This document shows positions 1 to 7,662 of a DNA stretch of 64,000 bases, piece by piece. This DNA comes from Streptomyces griseofuscus (GTDB lineage: Bacteria > Actinomycetota > Actinomycetes > Streptomycetales > Streptomycetaceae), in the NCBI RefSeq assembly GCF_014673495.1, contig NZ_CP051007.1:156611-220610 (forward strand), written 5' to 3'. The notes under the pieces were generated by a model. The model saw only the letters and a list, made by a program, of their open reading frames with translations. It did not search any database and was not told where the DNA came from. Positions within the stretch are counted from its first letter, which is position 1, and each line of letters opens with the position of its first letter. Position numbers and translations under genes: made by a program.

Positions 1-799
1 TGGCGTAGTCCCCGAGGATCTGCATCATCACCTCGAGCAACACGGACTTGCCGTTGGCACCGGACCCGTAGAGGAACGGCAGGATCTGCGCGCCCACGTC
101 CCCGGTGACGGAGTAGCCCAGCAGCAGGTGCAGGAACGCGATCGTCTCCCGCCCCTTGGCATCGTCGCCGAAGGTGTCGCGCAGGAAGCTGTGCCATCGG
201 GGCAGCGGCATGTCCTCCGGTCCGACCGTGGTGGCACGCGAGTGCATGTCCGCCAGCGGGTCGGGTTTGCGCAACTCACCGGTGCGCAGGTCGACGACTC
301 CCCCCGGCGTGCACAGAGCGTAGATGTCGCCGTCCATGGAGTCCGGATCGAGACTGAGTCCCGGCGCCGCCTGTGCCTGCTGGAGGAGGGCCTTCACGCC
401 CGCGGTGGACTGGGTGCGACGCCGGTGCGCGGCCAGCTCCCGATTGCTGAACGTGCCGTGCGGGTCGGTGCGCGGCATCTGCTCGGCCATGTCACCGGCT
501 GCCCACATCGCGCCCTTCTCGCCGCCGGTGCGCTTCCACCGGTACTGATCCCACGAGTACCACCCCAAGCCCTCCACATGGCGGAAGCGATCGCTGTACA
601 GGCGCGCGAACAGCTTGGCGTTGCCCCGGTCCGTCAGCTCGTCCGGCAACAGGCCCGTCGGGGCGCCTCGTCGGCCTCCGTCGCTTCCCGCCTGTGCGGG
701 CACCATCGCATGGTCTCCAGCCAGACCGAGATCGAGACTCGTCTGCCTGGTCTGCTCGGCGGCCGCCGAGCCCAGGTGCGCCGGCTCGGCACCGCTCAT
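1..799 (-). CDS. P4/D5-family plasmid primase-helicase, 5' part only
   Basis: The reading frame starts at ATG 797-799 and runs off the left edge, so only the first 266 residues are present and the C-terminal helicase core is lost. Near the edge it carries a Walker A motif, GSGANGKS, in the context LPFLYGSGANGKSVLLEVMM, typical of D5/P4 phage and plasmid SF3 helicase-primases. The preceding region (DGDIYALCTPGGVVDLRTGE) matches the linker domain of that family. A GAGG box lies about eight bases upstream of the start. These proteins unwind or prime DNA at the origin; next to the repeat-rich region and the two winged-helix genes it probably belongs to the plasmid replication module. Family call firm, exact role inferred. 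Confidence 0.8.
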   Translation of the reverse strand, partial: MSGAEPAHLGSAAAEQTRQTSLDLGLAGDHAMVPAQAGSDGGRRGAPTGLLPDELTDRGNAKLFARLYSDRFRHVEGLGWYSWDQYRWKRTGGEKGAMWAAGDMAEQMPRTDPHGTFSNRELAAHRRRTQSTAGVKALLQQAQAAPGLSLDPDSMDGDIYALCTPGGVVDLRTGELRKPDPLADMHSRATTVGPEDMPLPRWHSFLRDTFGDDAKGRETIAFLHLLLGYSVTGDVGAQILPFLYGSGANGKSVLLEVMMQILGDYA

Positions 800-1031
800 G
801 AGCGTCCCTCGTCCACGCCCGGCGCAAAGGCCCCTGCGGATGACGGGAGATCAGCACGGCTGCGGTGCTCGTCACAACCTCCGACGCGGAGGACACCGCG
901 GGGTTCTGACGGGCCTGCCGCACACTGGCCGGGCACTAGCGAGTCCTTGTCCTAGCTGTTCTTCTTCGTCTGGGGCAGCAACCCCACGGACACCCTGTCC
1001 ATCGCGTCGCCTCCGTCTCTCGGGCGGGACC

Positions 1032-1480
1032 GACGGGGCTGACGGGACTGAAGCTTCCGTTTGCGATCAGAGGCTAGCGCACACCTCGTCCTGGCAGCAT
1101 CCTCAGCAACCGCGTGTCGAACATTCAGTCCCGTCAGCCCCGCACAGCATGAACCTCACGGTGGGCGAGAGAGCACGACGGACCCGGCATCATTTCAGTC
1201 CCGCTTCAGTCCCGTCGATAAAACCGCAGGTCAGAAGGCTCAACGCTGCCCTGACGGGACTGACGGGACTCAACGTCCTATATATGAGCTACAAAACACG
1301 CGTAGTACTACTTACATACGTACGCGCGCATACGCGCACGCCTGATCGGTATAACTAGCACTGTCAGTCCCGTCAGTCCCGTTCCGCACCGAGACAAGCC
1401 TCTGAACAGGCATTTTGCCTGCGGGACTGAAGCGGGACTGAACCACAGCCCCAGTCCCGTCTGGTCCCGCGCCACCGAAA
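1032..1480. repeat. Iteron-like repeats, family A (GACGGGACTGA)
   Basis: Copies of GACGGGACTGA, its variant GCGGGACTGAA or the complement occur at 1032-1051 (two in tandem), 1125-1141, 1193-1217 (two), 1251-1275 (two), 1363-1386 (two), 1421-1444 (two) and about 1451-1470. They are mostly tandem pairs about 9-12 bases apart, in both orientations. Irregular spacing and the absence of unique equal-length spacers exclude a CRISPR array. Confidence 0.75.
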
Positions 1481-1961
1481 GCCCGCCACGACGATGCCGC
1501 TCGACGTCGTGTCAGGCGCGCGTGTGCCACAGCAACCCCTCCCCGGTCTCAGCCACGCTTCCTGTCTTTCCCAGCCCCCGCTGCGGTCACTGGTGGCAAC
1601 CACCTCAGCGACCCACGACCCTCTCCGAGCGACCGACCCCTTGCGTTTTGAGCTTCGGTCGCTGCCTCGGTCGCTGAGCAATCCGCAGGTCAGAGTCCAT
1701 GTACCTGAGGATCAGCGACTGAAGCGACTGAAGGCTTCTGCATATGGCGACGAACGCAGGCACTTATGAACTGAGTGATATCCCCTGAACTTCAGTCGCT
1801 TGGGTCGCTCATCGACTTTGAGAGTGTCTCTGACCTGGGCTTTCTCCGAGCGACTGAGCTCAGTCTCACCAGCTATCAACTCCTGGTTGAGTCGCTGGCC
1901 TTCAGTCGCTCGCCGCAGAAGTCTTCTGCCGGGTCCTGTGGGCCCCCACCCGCAGGTCAGA
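1224..1961 (+). repeat. Three exact copies of CCGCAGGTCAGA
   Basis: The 12-base word occurs at 1224-1235, 1683-1694 and 1950-1961, always in the same orientation and always beside a GACTGA-type repeat cluster. It appears to mark the module boundaries of the origin region. Confidence 0.65.
1650..1912. repeat. Iteron-like repeats, family B (GCGACTGAA)
   Basis: GCGACTGAA, GCGACTGAG or the complement TTCAGTCGC occur at 1652-1678 (diverged pair), 1713-1735 (tandem pair), 1790-1811, about 1848-1865 and 1889-1912. The unit shares the GACTGA core with family A, so both may be bound by related forms of one initiator. Confidence 0.7.
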
Positions 1962-2043
1962 ACCCCGAGCTCATGGACTGGTACTGCCCGTAGGGGAAGC
2001 GGAGGTCGTAGGTGGGGACTGCACGTGGTGCGGGCGCGTGGTG

Positions 2044-2142
2044 CCAGGGGCCTTCGCCGGCCCCTGGACCCCGCTCCCCCGCCGCTTCCTGGCGCGCAGC
2101 CGTTTCGTCGTGGCGCAGACCGTGCGCGCCAGGAAGCGGCGG
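2044..2142. repeat. Two inverted repeats in the origin region
   Basis: A 9-base stem with a 6-base loop (2044-2052 and 2059-2067, arm CCAGGGGCC) is followed by a perfect 20-base inverted repeat with a 24-base spacer (2079-2098 and 2123-2142, arm beginning CCGCCGCTTCCTGG). Either could be a terminator or an extruded cruciform. Confidence 0.65.
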
Positions 2143-2422
2143 GCCGTGGTGGGCGGTTGCTCGGTTCCGGCGTTCCGGAAGGGGGTGGCGTACGGCGCTG
2201 AGAGCTGAGGTGTGAGCGGGGTGGCTGTGAACCGGCTGGACGTCGTGGGCAGGAGCAGTGATGCGTCGAAGCGGGGAACGGGGTAGTTCCTGACGTCGTG
2301 TCGAGTGGTCGTAGACGCGGGCCCTGAGTGGGTTGGCAGAGACCCCGACGGCGGTGCTGCTTGCCCAAGTAAGAGAGCGCGGCCGCCAAACGCGGTTTGA
2401 CCTGCATAGACACCCTTGACGA

Positions 2423-2463
2423 CCACGATCGTGAGAACTGGCAGGCAGTTCTCACGATCGTGG
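2423..2463. repeat. Perfect 18-base inverted repeat
   Basis: Arms 2423-2440 and 2446-2463 (arm CCACGATCGTGAGAACTG) are perfectly complementary across the five-base loop GCAGG. It immediately precedes a second, larger inverted repeat. Confidence 0.75.
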
Positions 2464-2528
2464 AGGGCGTTCCTAGGAACTGAGTGCCCAGATCCTGTGA
2501 CCCGATACCCGGTTCCTAGGAACGCCCT
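2464..2528. repeat. Inverted pair of GTTCCTAGGAAC palindromes
   Basis: AGGGCGTTCCTAGGAAC at 2464-2480 is repeated in inverse orientation at 2512-2528 with 31 bases between. Each arm contains the self-complementary 12-mer GTTCCTAGGAAC, so each could bind a dimer. They lie about 200 bases upstream of the first winged-helix gene, consistent with an operator or initiator site. Confidence 0.65.
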
Positions 2529-2721
2529 AGATTGACGTGGAGTACATGAGGAGAGCCCGAAAGCCGGGGTTTCTGGCGCCGTACGACATGAGCGTGGAGG
2601 CAGACGACACGTCCCTCAGGCGGACTTGATTGACGTCTCGTTCATGTACGTTAGGTTCATCTGGTCGGCCTCGCAGCCACCCCTCGTGAACCGGTAGTCA
2701 ACCTCTCGCTCGGAGGGCTCA

Positions 2722-3174
2722 TTGGGAGCAGTACGCAGGCTGGTCGACGCCGATACAGGCGAGCCGGTCCCCTATGCGCCGTACGCCTTCTCCGGTCGTC
2801 ATACACAGGTAGACAAGGCGCGGGTAGAGGCGATCACCGAGTCCAAGGCGTTCACACCCAGTCAGAAGTTCCTCGTCCTGTGGTGGATCGGAGTCTCCCC
2901 CGAGGGGATGGAACCGCTGCGGGCCACCGGTGCGGACATCGCCAAGCGGGTAGGGATGTCCGCCGACGCCGTCGGCAAGATCAACAGGAAGCTGGTAAAG
3001 CATCGCATCCTGGTTGTCCGAGGTCGCGTCGGGAACTACAACTTCTACCGGATCAGCCCCTACATCGCGTTCCATGGAACGGGGCTCGAACAACGTGAAG
3101 CAGTGAAGACGTGCAACCCGCCGGACATTCCCGGATTCGATGACCAAATCCCTGCACGGTGGGAGGCCCAGTGA
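2722..3174 (+). CDS. Winged-helix DNA-binding protein, probable replication initiator or regulator
   Basis: 150 residues from TTG 2722, with GGAGGG four bases upstream. Residues about 45-110 form a MarR/RepL-like winged helix: FTPSQKFLVLWWI, then a recognition-helix segment TGADIAKRVGMSADAVGKIN, then a wing ending in NYNFYRISP. The stop overlaps the next start as GTGA, so the two genes are coupled. Position beside the repeat-rich region and primase favours replication initiation or its control; that is inference from fold and context. A plain MarR-like regulator is the alternative. Confidence 0.6.
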   Translation: MGAVRRLVDADTGEPVPYAPYAFSGRHTQVDKARVEAITESKAFTPSQKFLVLWWIGVSPEGMEPLRATGADIAKRVGMSADAVGKINRKLVKHRILVVRGRVGNYNFYRISPYIAFHGTGLEQREAVKTCNPPDIPGFDDQIPARWEAQ

Positions 3175-3485
3175 ACAGCAGCGACGACAAGAAGCAGAAC
3201 CTCGAGTTGCTCGAAAAGACCGCAGGCATGACAGCGAATCAGCGACTCGTCGTCATGCTCTACGCGCTCCACCCGACCGACCGCTCCGGAGCGGTCCTCG
3301 AGACCGCCGCCAACCTGGCGGAGCTGGTCGGGATGGCAGCCCCCGTCTTCTCCCGCACCCGCAAGCAGGTCATCGAAGCCGGCTGGCTTGAGGAGACCGG
3401 GAGGATCGGCCATATCAGGTACTACCGGCTCGACCCCAAGCGTCTCGGCGAGCACGTCGTCATCCCTCTCCGACGCGCGACATGA
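3171..3485 (+). CDS. Second small winged-helix protein, coupled to the first
   Basis: 104 residues from GTG 3171, which overlaps the previous TGA. It repeats the fold of its neighbour: MTANQRLVVMLYAL, then LAELVGMAAPVFSRTRKQVIEAGWLEE, then a wing with IRYYRLDP. Two tandem single-domain winged-helix proteins made from one coupled transcript could form a heterodimer. The stop codon touches the left arm of a 23-base inverted repeat that probably ends the transcript. No specific family name can be given from sequence alone. Confidence 0.6.
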   Translation: MNSSDDKKQNLELLEKTAGMTANQRLVVMLYALHPTDRSGAVLETAANLAELVGMAAPVFSRTRKQVIEAGWLEETGRIGHIRYYRLDPKRLGEHVVIPLRRAT

Positions 3486-3543
3486 CGTCCTGCGGACCGC
3501 ACCTCATGTACGTCACGTCAATGAGGTGCGGTCCGCAGGACGT
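3485..3543. terminator. 23-base perfect inverted repeat after the winged-helix pair
   Basis: Arms 3485-3507 and 3521-3543 match perfectly across a 13-base loop. The loop contains part of the 21-base element found upstream of the same genes, so besides terminating transcription it may be a protein binding site. No T-run follows. Confidence 0.6.
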
Positions 3544-3625
3544 GTTCCTTCACCATCCGGCAATCACCCCGGCGCCCAGCTCCGCGTCGGGGTGTCGCCG
3601 AGGGTGCCCGCGGGCCCGTATGCGT

Positions 3626-4849
3626 TCATCCAGCGTGGACGGCCTGGCTGTCCCTGTGCTTGATCAGCAGATCCAGCATCTTGTCGAACTCCTGCGGCGG
3701 CATCTTGTGGATCAGGAAGTACGCCGCGTCCGTGCCGTTCTCGTAGGGGAACCGCTTCGGCTGTGATCCCCCCGCACCGGCCGTCGTATCGGCGGCTGTG
3801 GCCTGGACCGGCACCGTCGTGGGAGCAGCCTCCTCGGCCCCGTCGACAGCCCCAGCGTCTTCCCTGCTCGCCGACTTGGGAACCACCGACCGATCGGTGA
3901 CGCCCGGCTCCGCCGATGCCGATGCCGATGCCGGAGCCTGTGCTGGGGCTGGGGCTGGGGCTGGGGCTGGGGCTGGAACGGAGTCCGCGCCCCGCACACT
4001 GTCGGAGGTGCCCTCCGCCCGTGCCCTCTGCGGCGCCTCGGCGATTACGCCGTAATCACCGAGGCGAGGCTCCGTGATGCCCTCTGCCACGCCCCCAGCG
4101 GGTTGCTCGCGCTGAGTCTTCGCCGCGCGAGACCTCTCCTCCTCCCGGCGGAGCCGGTCCGCCTTCAGCTCCCGCAAGGCCGCCTCCTGCTCATCGGCCG
4201 GCTTGTTGCCGACCGCGCGCAGCAGGTCGATGGGCTCTTCCCCGACGAGGGCCTGGAGCTCGGGTGTCAGATTGAGCAGGGCGAGACGCTGTGACACCCA
4301 GCCCTGCGAGCGGTGCAGGCGCTTGGCCAGAGCTCGCTGACTCCCGTGGATGGCCAGCAGCCTCTGGAGAGCGCGCGCTTCGTCGATCTCCTCCAGGTCC
4401 TGACGGTGGATGTTGGCGACCAGAGCGGATTCGAGGAGTTCCTCGGAGGTGGCTCCCTGGTCGTCGCTGACCATCACCTTGATGGTGGCGAGTCCGGCTT
4501 CGCGGGCGGCGGCGAGGCGGCTGCTGCCGTCCACGACGACATGGGTGGTGTCCGGCTCAAGGGCGCCCTCCTGCCCAGGGTTGGCTTTGACGTAGGCATC
4601 ACGGTTCATGACCGTGATCGCCTGCTTCTGCCCGTGGGTCTTCAGGCTGCCGACAAGATCGGTGAGATCCCCGAGAGCGGAGCGCGGGTTGTCGGGGTTG
4701 GGGCTGATGCGGTGAACGGGAAGCTCCGTGGGGGCCGCGACGCCTTCGGTGGGAACCCCGGTCGCGGCGGCCACGGCCTGGCGGCGGGCGCTGATGGGGC
4801 GCACTCCCCCGCCGAAACGGCCACTGCCCAGCTGGTCGGCCTTGCTCAC
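3626..4849 (-). CDS. parB: ParB partition protein
   Basis: 407 residues. Residues about 42-150 form the ParB/Srx CTP-binding domain (ELPVHRISPNPDNPRSAL, GQKQAITVMNR, HVVVDGSSRLAAAREAG) and about 160-200 the helix-turn-helix (GSQRALAKRLHRSQGWVSQRLALL). A low-complexity Pro-Ala and Ser-Ala linker follows (about 290-320), then a short C-terminal domain. ParB loads at parS and works with ParA to segregate the replicon. It overlaps parA as ATGA. A parS-like palindrome (4043-4057) lies inside the coding sequence. Confidence 0.92.
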   Translation of the reverse strand: MSKADQLGSGRFGGGVRPISARRQAVAAATGVPTEGVAAPTELPVHRISPNPDNPRSALGDLTDLVGSLKTHGQKQAITVMNRDAYVKANPGQEGALEPDTTHVVVDGSSRLAAAREAGLATIKVMVSDDQGATSEELLESALVANIHRQDLEEIDEARALQRLLAIHGSQRALAKRLHRSQGWVSQRLALLNLTPELQALVGEEPIDLLRAVGNKPADEQEAALRELKADRLRREEERSRAAKTQREQPAGGVAEGITEPRLGDYGVIAEAPQRARAEGTSDSVRGADSVPAPAPAPAPAPAQAPASASASAEPGVTDRSVVPKSASREDAGAVDGAEEAAPTTVPVQATAADTTAGAGGSQPKRFPYENGTDAAYFLIHKMPPQEFDKMLDLLIKHRDSQAVHAG

Positions 4850-6105
4850 AGGACCTCCTTCGCCAGGGCCCGCATCCCCACGGCCTGCTGCGATTTGGGC
4901 GCGTAGGACAGCAGGGGCTTCTTCACCCGGACGGCTTCCTTCTGCTCCTTCAGGTCACCGATGAGGCCGACGACGCGTGGATCCTTTATGTCGACCCACC
5001 CCTGGAGCGATGAGGTGGCGATGTAGCCGCGGCGGGAGTCGTAGAGGTTCACGACGATGCCGAGGTAGTCGATGTCGACCTTGAGGTCGCCGCGAAGGTC
5101 GTCGATCTGGGTGGTGAGCAGCTCGTAGGCATCCGCGGAACTGTCCTCGGCCTGGACGACGATCAACGCGCCGGACTGGCCGGGCTTCTCCCCGTCACGG
5201 CGTCGGCCGTAGTAGGCGGCGGCATCCATGCTCAGGCCGAGGCTGGGCGGGCAGTCGACGATGATTACGTCGTAATCAGCTTCCAGCGGCGCGAGTGCCC
5301 GTTCGAGCGCGGCCTCACGGGCCCGCACGGCGGACAGGCGTACGTCGAGGAGGAAGGCGTCGTTGCAGGCGGGCAGAAGGTGGAGCCTGCCGCCGAAGTT
5401 GTCCTCGTCGATGGAGACGATGAGGTCGCGGAGGTCGCCCTTGGGGTCCCCCGCCATGTGGTTGGTGAGGCTGTCGCCGTTCATGGGCAGCGGCGTGGCG
5501 CCCAGTTGATTGGTGAGGTGACACTGCGGGTCGAAGTCGACGAGCAGCACCTTCAGGCCCGGACCGGGAAGGTTCTCGATGTCGAGCGGGTCGTCCAGCG
5601 GCGGCATGTCGCCTGACTGGGTCTCACTGTCCCGCAGGGCCTTGGTGAGCGCCTTGGCGACCCGTACGGGGTGCAGGGCTTCGGAGTCCTCGGCCAGCGC
5701 CTCTCCCAGCCCTGCGGTGATCGCGGTCTTGCCGACCCCGCCCTTCTGGTTGCAGACGATGATCCGGCGGGTGATCTCGGGCCGTTCGACTTCCGGCGCG
5801 GGATTGGCGTCGAGCCAGAGCTGGACGGACTGGGCAAGCCCCTGGATGAGCGAGACCCGTCGGTCCGTCGCGATCTGCCTGAACTCCTCCCACTGCCCGG
5901 AAGGCAGGAAGGTGGAGAAGGAGTCGGCGCCGGAGGTATCGATGGTTGCGGCGGTGGAGGCCAGTCGGCACCAGTCCGTGATGCCCTGCTCGACTGCGAC
6001 CTGGATTTCGACGCCGTACTGAGCGGCTCTGACTTTGAGGCTCTGCCGGAGCCAGCCCGGCAGTTTGGAGACGACCTTCTCGCGATCGTTGGCTGGCGAA
6101 CTCAT
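4846..6105 (-). CDS. parA: ParA partition ATPase
   Basis: 419 residues. The deviant Walker A, CNQKGGVGKTAITAGLGEAL, sits near residue 125 and is followed by VLLVDFDPQCHLTNQLG and by DVIIVDCPPSLGLSMDAA, the Walker A' and B signatures of ParA/Soj. A ~115-residue N-terminal extension probably carries an autoregulatory DNA-binding domain. There is an acidic insertion between the A and A' motifs (residues about 160-185), longer than in short chromosomal ParA. It is the first gene of a parAB operon whose leader holds three parS-like sites. One more site (5262-5278) lies inside the gene. Confidence 0.92.
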   Translation of the reverse strand: MSSPANDREKVVSKLPGWLRQSLKVRAAQYGVEIQVAVEQGITDWCRLASTAATIDTSGADSFSTFLPSGQWEEFRQIATDRRVSLIQGLAQSVQLWLDANPAPEVERPEITRRIIVCNQKGGVGKTAITAGLGEALAEDSEALHPVRVAKALTKALRDSETQSGDMPPLDDPLDIENLPGPGLKVLLVDFDPQCHLTNQLGATPLPMNGDSLTNHMAGDPKGDLRDLIVSIDEDNFGGRLHLLPACNDAFLLDVRLSAVRAREAALERALAPLEADYDVIIVDCPPSLGLSMDAAAYYGRRRDGEKPGQSGALIVVQAEDSSADAYELLTTQIDDLRGDLKVDIDYLGIVVNLYDSRRGYIATSSLQGWVDIKDPRVVGLIGDLKEQKEAVRVKKPLLSYAPKSQQAVGMRALAKEVL

Positions 6106-6434
6106 GAAGACACCATACTAACGCGCGTGATCATCTCCCTCACCGACACGTTAGTTAAGCCTCTTTGTTACCGCGTCAGCTCCGGTGCGAGGTGATTACG
6201 CCGTAATCACCGGTCCGCCCTCTCCGTCAACCCTTGGTCGCGGAGCAGAGTGATTACGGCGTAATCATCACGCACCACACCGGAGGAAGCGCCGCAACCG
6301 AGGCGCCCTCGGCATGGCGCGCCACCGGCTCCCCGGCGCTCTCACCGGTCGGGTGATTACGCCGTAATCACCCGGCGCCGGCTCTCGGCGCCCGTCTTCA
6401 CCGTCCTGCCTCTGCCAGAGACGTCTGGCGGGGC

Positions 6435-7082
6435 TCAGTGCGATGTGACGGCCGACTTCCAGGTCCCGCTGAACAGGTCGGCCACCAGGGCACGGGCGTA
6501 GGTCTCGTCGGTGTCGGGCACGGAGAAGACGGTGCGGAAGTAGAGGGGGGCGACGATCTGATCGAGCAGCCGCTCCAGTGGGGGAGGTGTCTCGCCCCGA
6601 TCGCGGGAGGCTTCGAGGATCGTGTCGAGGCCGGCCGTGGCGCGCCGCAGACATTCCCGCAGGCCGCTGCGGCGCTCGTCGATGTCGGGGGAGACCTCTG
6701 CCAGGAAGAACGCGATCCCGCCGGGCCGGGTCAGATCGGCCAGTGTCCGGATCGCGTAGGCCTCCAGGTCTGTGCGGAGGTCGCCGCTGGAGGAAGGCGG
6801 GGCGGCGGACCCGCGCAGGGCGGCCACCTCGGCGAGCAGGGCCTGCAGCGTGCCCCAGCGCCGGTAGATGGTGGTGGCGTTGACCCCGGCGCGTTCGGCC
6901 ACTGCGGGGATCGTCAGCTGGGTCACGGCGCGTTCACCGGCCAGGTCGATGACGGCTTGGTGGACGGCCGCCTGGACGCGGGCGCTGCGGCCACCGGGAC
7001 GCTTGGCGGTGGGTTGCTGGCTGCGCTGAGCCGGGCTATCGCTCGCACTCTGAAGGGGACCGCCATGACCACCACCGCCCAC
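6435..7082 (-). CDS. TetR-family transcriptional regulator
   Basis: About 215 residues if GTG 7082 is used; the start is uncertain because that codon lies inside the divergent SnoaL-like gene and no good ribosome site precedes it. The N-terminal domain is a clear TetR helix-turn-helix: RVQAAVHQAVIDLAGE, LTIPAVAERAGVNATTIYRRWG. The rest is the usual helical ligand domain, including FFLAEVSPDIDERR and a C-terminal dimer region. It probably controls the divergent gene. The pair sits between two groups of parS-like sites and looks like an inserted cassette. Confidence 0.8.
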   Translation of the reverse strand: MGGGGHGGPLQSASDSPAQRSQQPTAKRPGGRSARVQAAVHQAVIDLAGERAVTQLTIPAVAERAGVNATTIYRRWGTLQALLAEVAALRGSAAPPSSSGDLRTDLEAYAIRTLADLTRPGGIAFFLAEVSPDIDERRSGLRECLRRATAGLDTILEASRDRGETPPPLERLLDQIVAPLYFRTVFSVPDTDETYARALVADLFSGTWKSAVTSH

Positions 7083-7445
7083 GACCTCGGCCGGCGCTTC
7101 CACGCCGCCCTCACCTCCGCCGGCTGGTCGGCCATCCGGTCTCTGCTCCACGACGACGCCACATGGACCCTGCCAGGCGACAACACCATCAGCGGCACCG
7201 CCGTCGGCGCGGACGCCGTGGTCGAGCGCGCTCAGAAGATCGCCTCGTACGGGCTGTCCTTCGAGCTGCTGCACATCCTGGTCAGCCGCGAGAACATGGC
7301 CCTGTCGCTGCACAACACCGCCCAGCGCCCGGATGCGATCCTCGACGAGTACCTGTCCACCGTCTGCCGCCTGCGGGACGGCAAGATCGCCGAAATCGAG
7401 ACCTACCTGTCCGACGTTCCCGGTATGAACGCCTTCTTCGTCTGA
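7065..7445 (+). CDS. SnoaL-like / NTF2-fold small protein
   Basis: 126 residues from ATG 7065, with AAGGGGA five bases upstream. The pattern is an NTF2-like cone: an N-terminal helix (LGRRFHAALTSAGWSAIRSLLHDDATWTLPG), the loop NTISGTAVGADAV, and C-terminal strands VCRLRDGKIAEIETYLSDVPGMNAFF. Such proteins are small hydrolase- or isomerase-like enzymes or ligand binders; no substrate can be read from sequence. Divergent to the TetR gene, its probable repressor. Confidence 0.75.
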   Translation: MTTTAHDLGRRFHAALTSAGWSAIRSLLHDDATWTLPGDNTISGTAVGADAVVERAQKIASYGLSFELLHILVSRENMALSLHNTAQRPDAILDEYLSTVCRLRDGKIAEIETYLSDVPGMNAFFV

Positions 7446-7662
7446 CGCCAACTCAGGATCCTGATGCCGGCTGGGGGAGTGCTCGGGTGATTACGCCGTA
7501 ATCACCCGACGCCGGCTCCCGCCCACTCGCTCTCCTCCGCCCTGAGTGATTACGCCGTAATCACTCACTCCCACCTCCCGCACCTCCATGTGCGATCCAC
7601 AGGCGACACTTCGTCCGATTCAATGAGCGCTTTGGATAGGGTGTCTCGTGGAGGTGAGCCCT

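Larger units (their letters stand above)
800..2721. other. Gene-free, repeat-rich region; candidate replication origin
   Basis: About 1.9 kb with no convincing gene between the primase start and the first winged-helix gene. It holds many short repeats related to GACGGGACTGA (1032-1480) and GCGACTGAA (1650-1912), three exact copies of CCGCAGGTCAGA, and four inverted repeats between 2044 and 2528. A short AT-richer patch lies near 1279-1360. Dense iterons, strong palindromes and neighbouring primase and small DNA-binding genes are the usual make-up of a plasmid origin. Origin function is inferred. Confidence 0.6.
2531..3522. promoter_or_regulatory. Shared 21-base element flanking the two winged-helix genes
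   Basis: ATTGACGTG followed by GA and GTACATGAGG lies at 2531-2551. The complement at 3502-3522 reads ATTGACGTG, AC, GTACATGAGG, so 19 of 21 bases agree. A third, partial copy (ATTGACGTCTCGTTCATG) is at 2629-2646. The copies bracket the gene pair, and the last lies mostly in the loop of a 23-base inverted repeat. This arrangement suggests binding by one of the encoded proteins. Confidence 0.55.
4043..7563. repeat. parS-like palindromes, seven copies of TGATTACGCCGTAATCA
   Basis: Sites: 4043-4057 (15-base core, in parB), 5262-5278 (centre T, in parA), 6193-6209, 6251-6267 (centre G), 6354-6370, 7488-7504 and 7547-7563. The arms TGATTACG/CGTAATCA are perfect in six copies and the central base varies. 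Three lie just upstream of parA and two just upstream of tap. This is the expected layout of a plasmid centromere bound by ParB. The arm is unlike the chromosomal Streptomyces parS. Confidence 0.8.

Noticed and set aside
1032..1912. CRISPR array
   Set aside because: Repeats are about 10 bases, often tandem without spacers, in both orientations and irregularly spaced.
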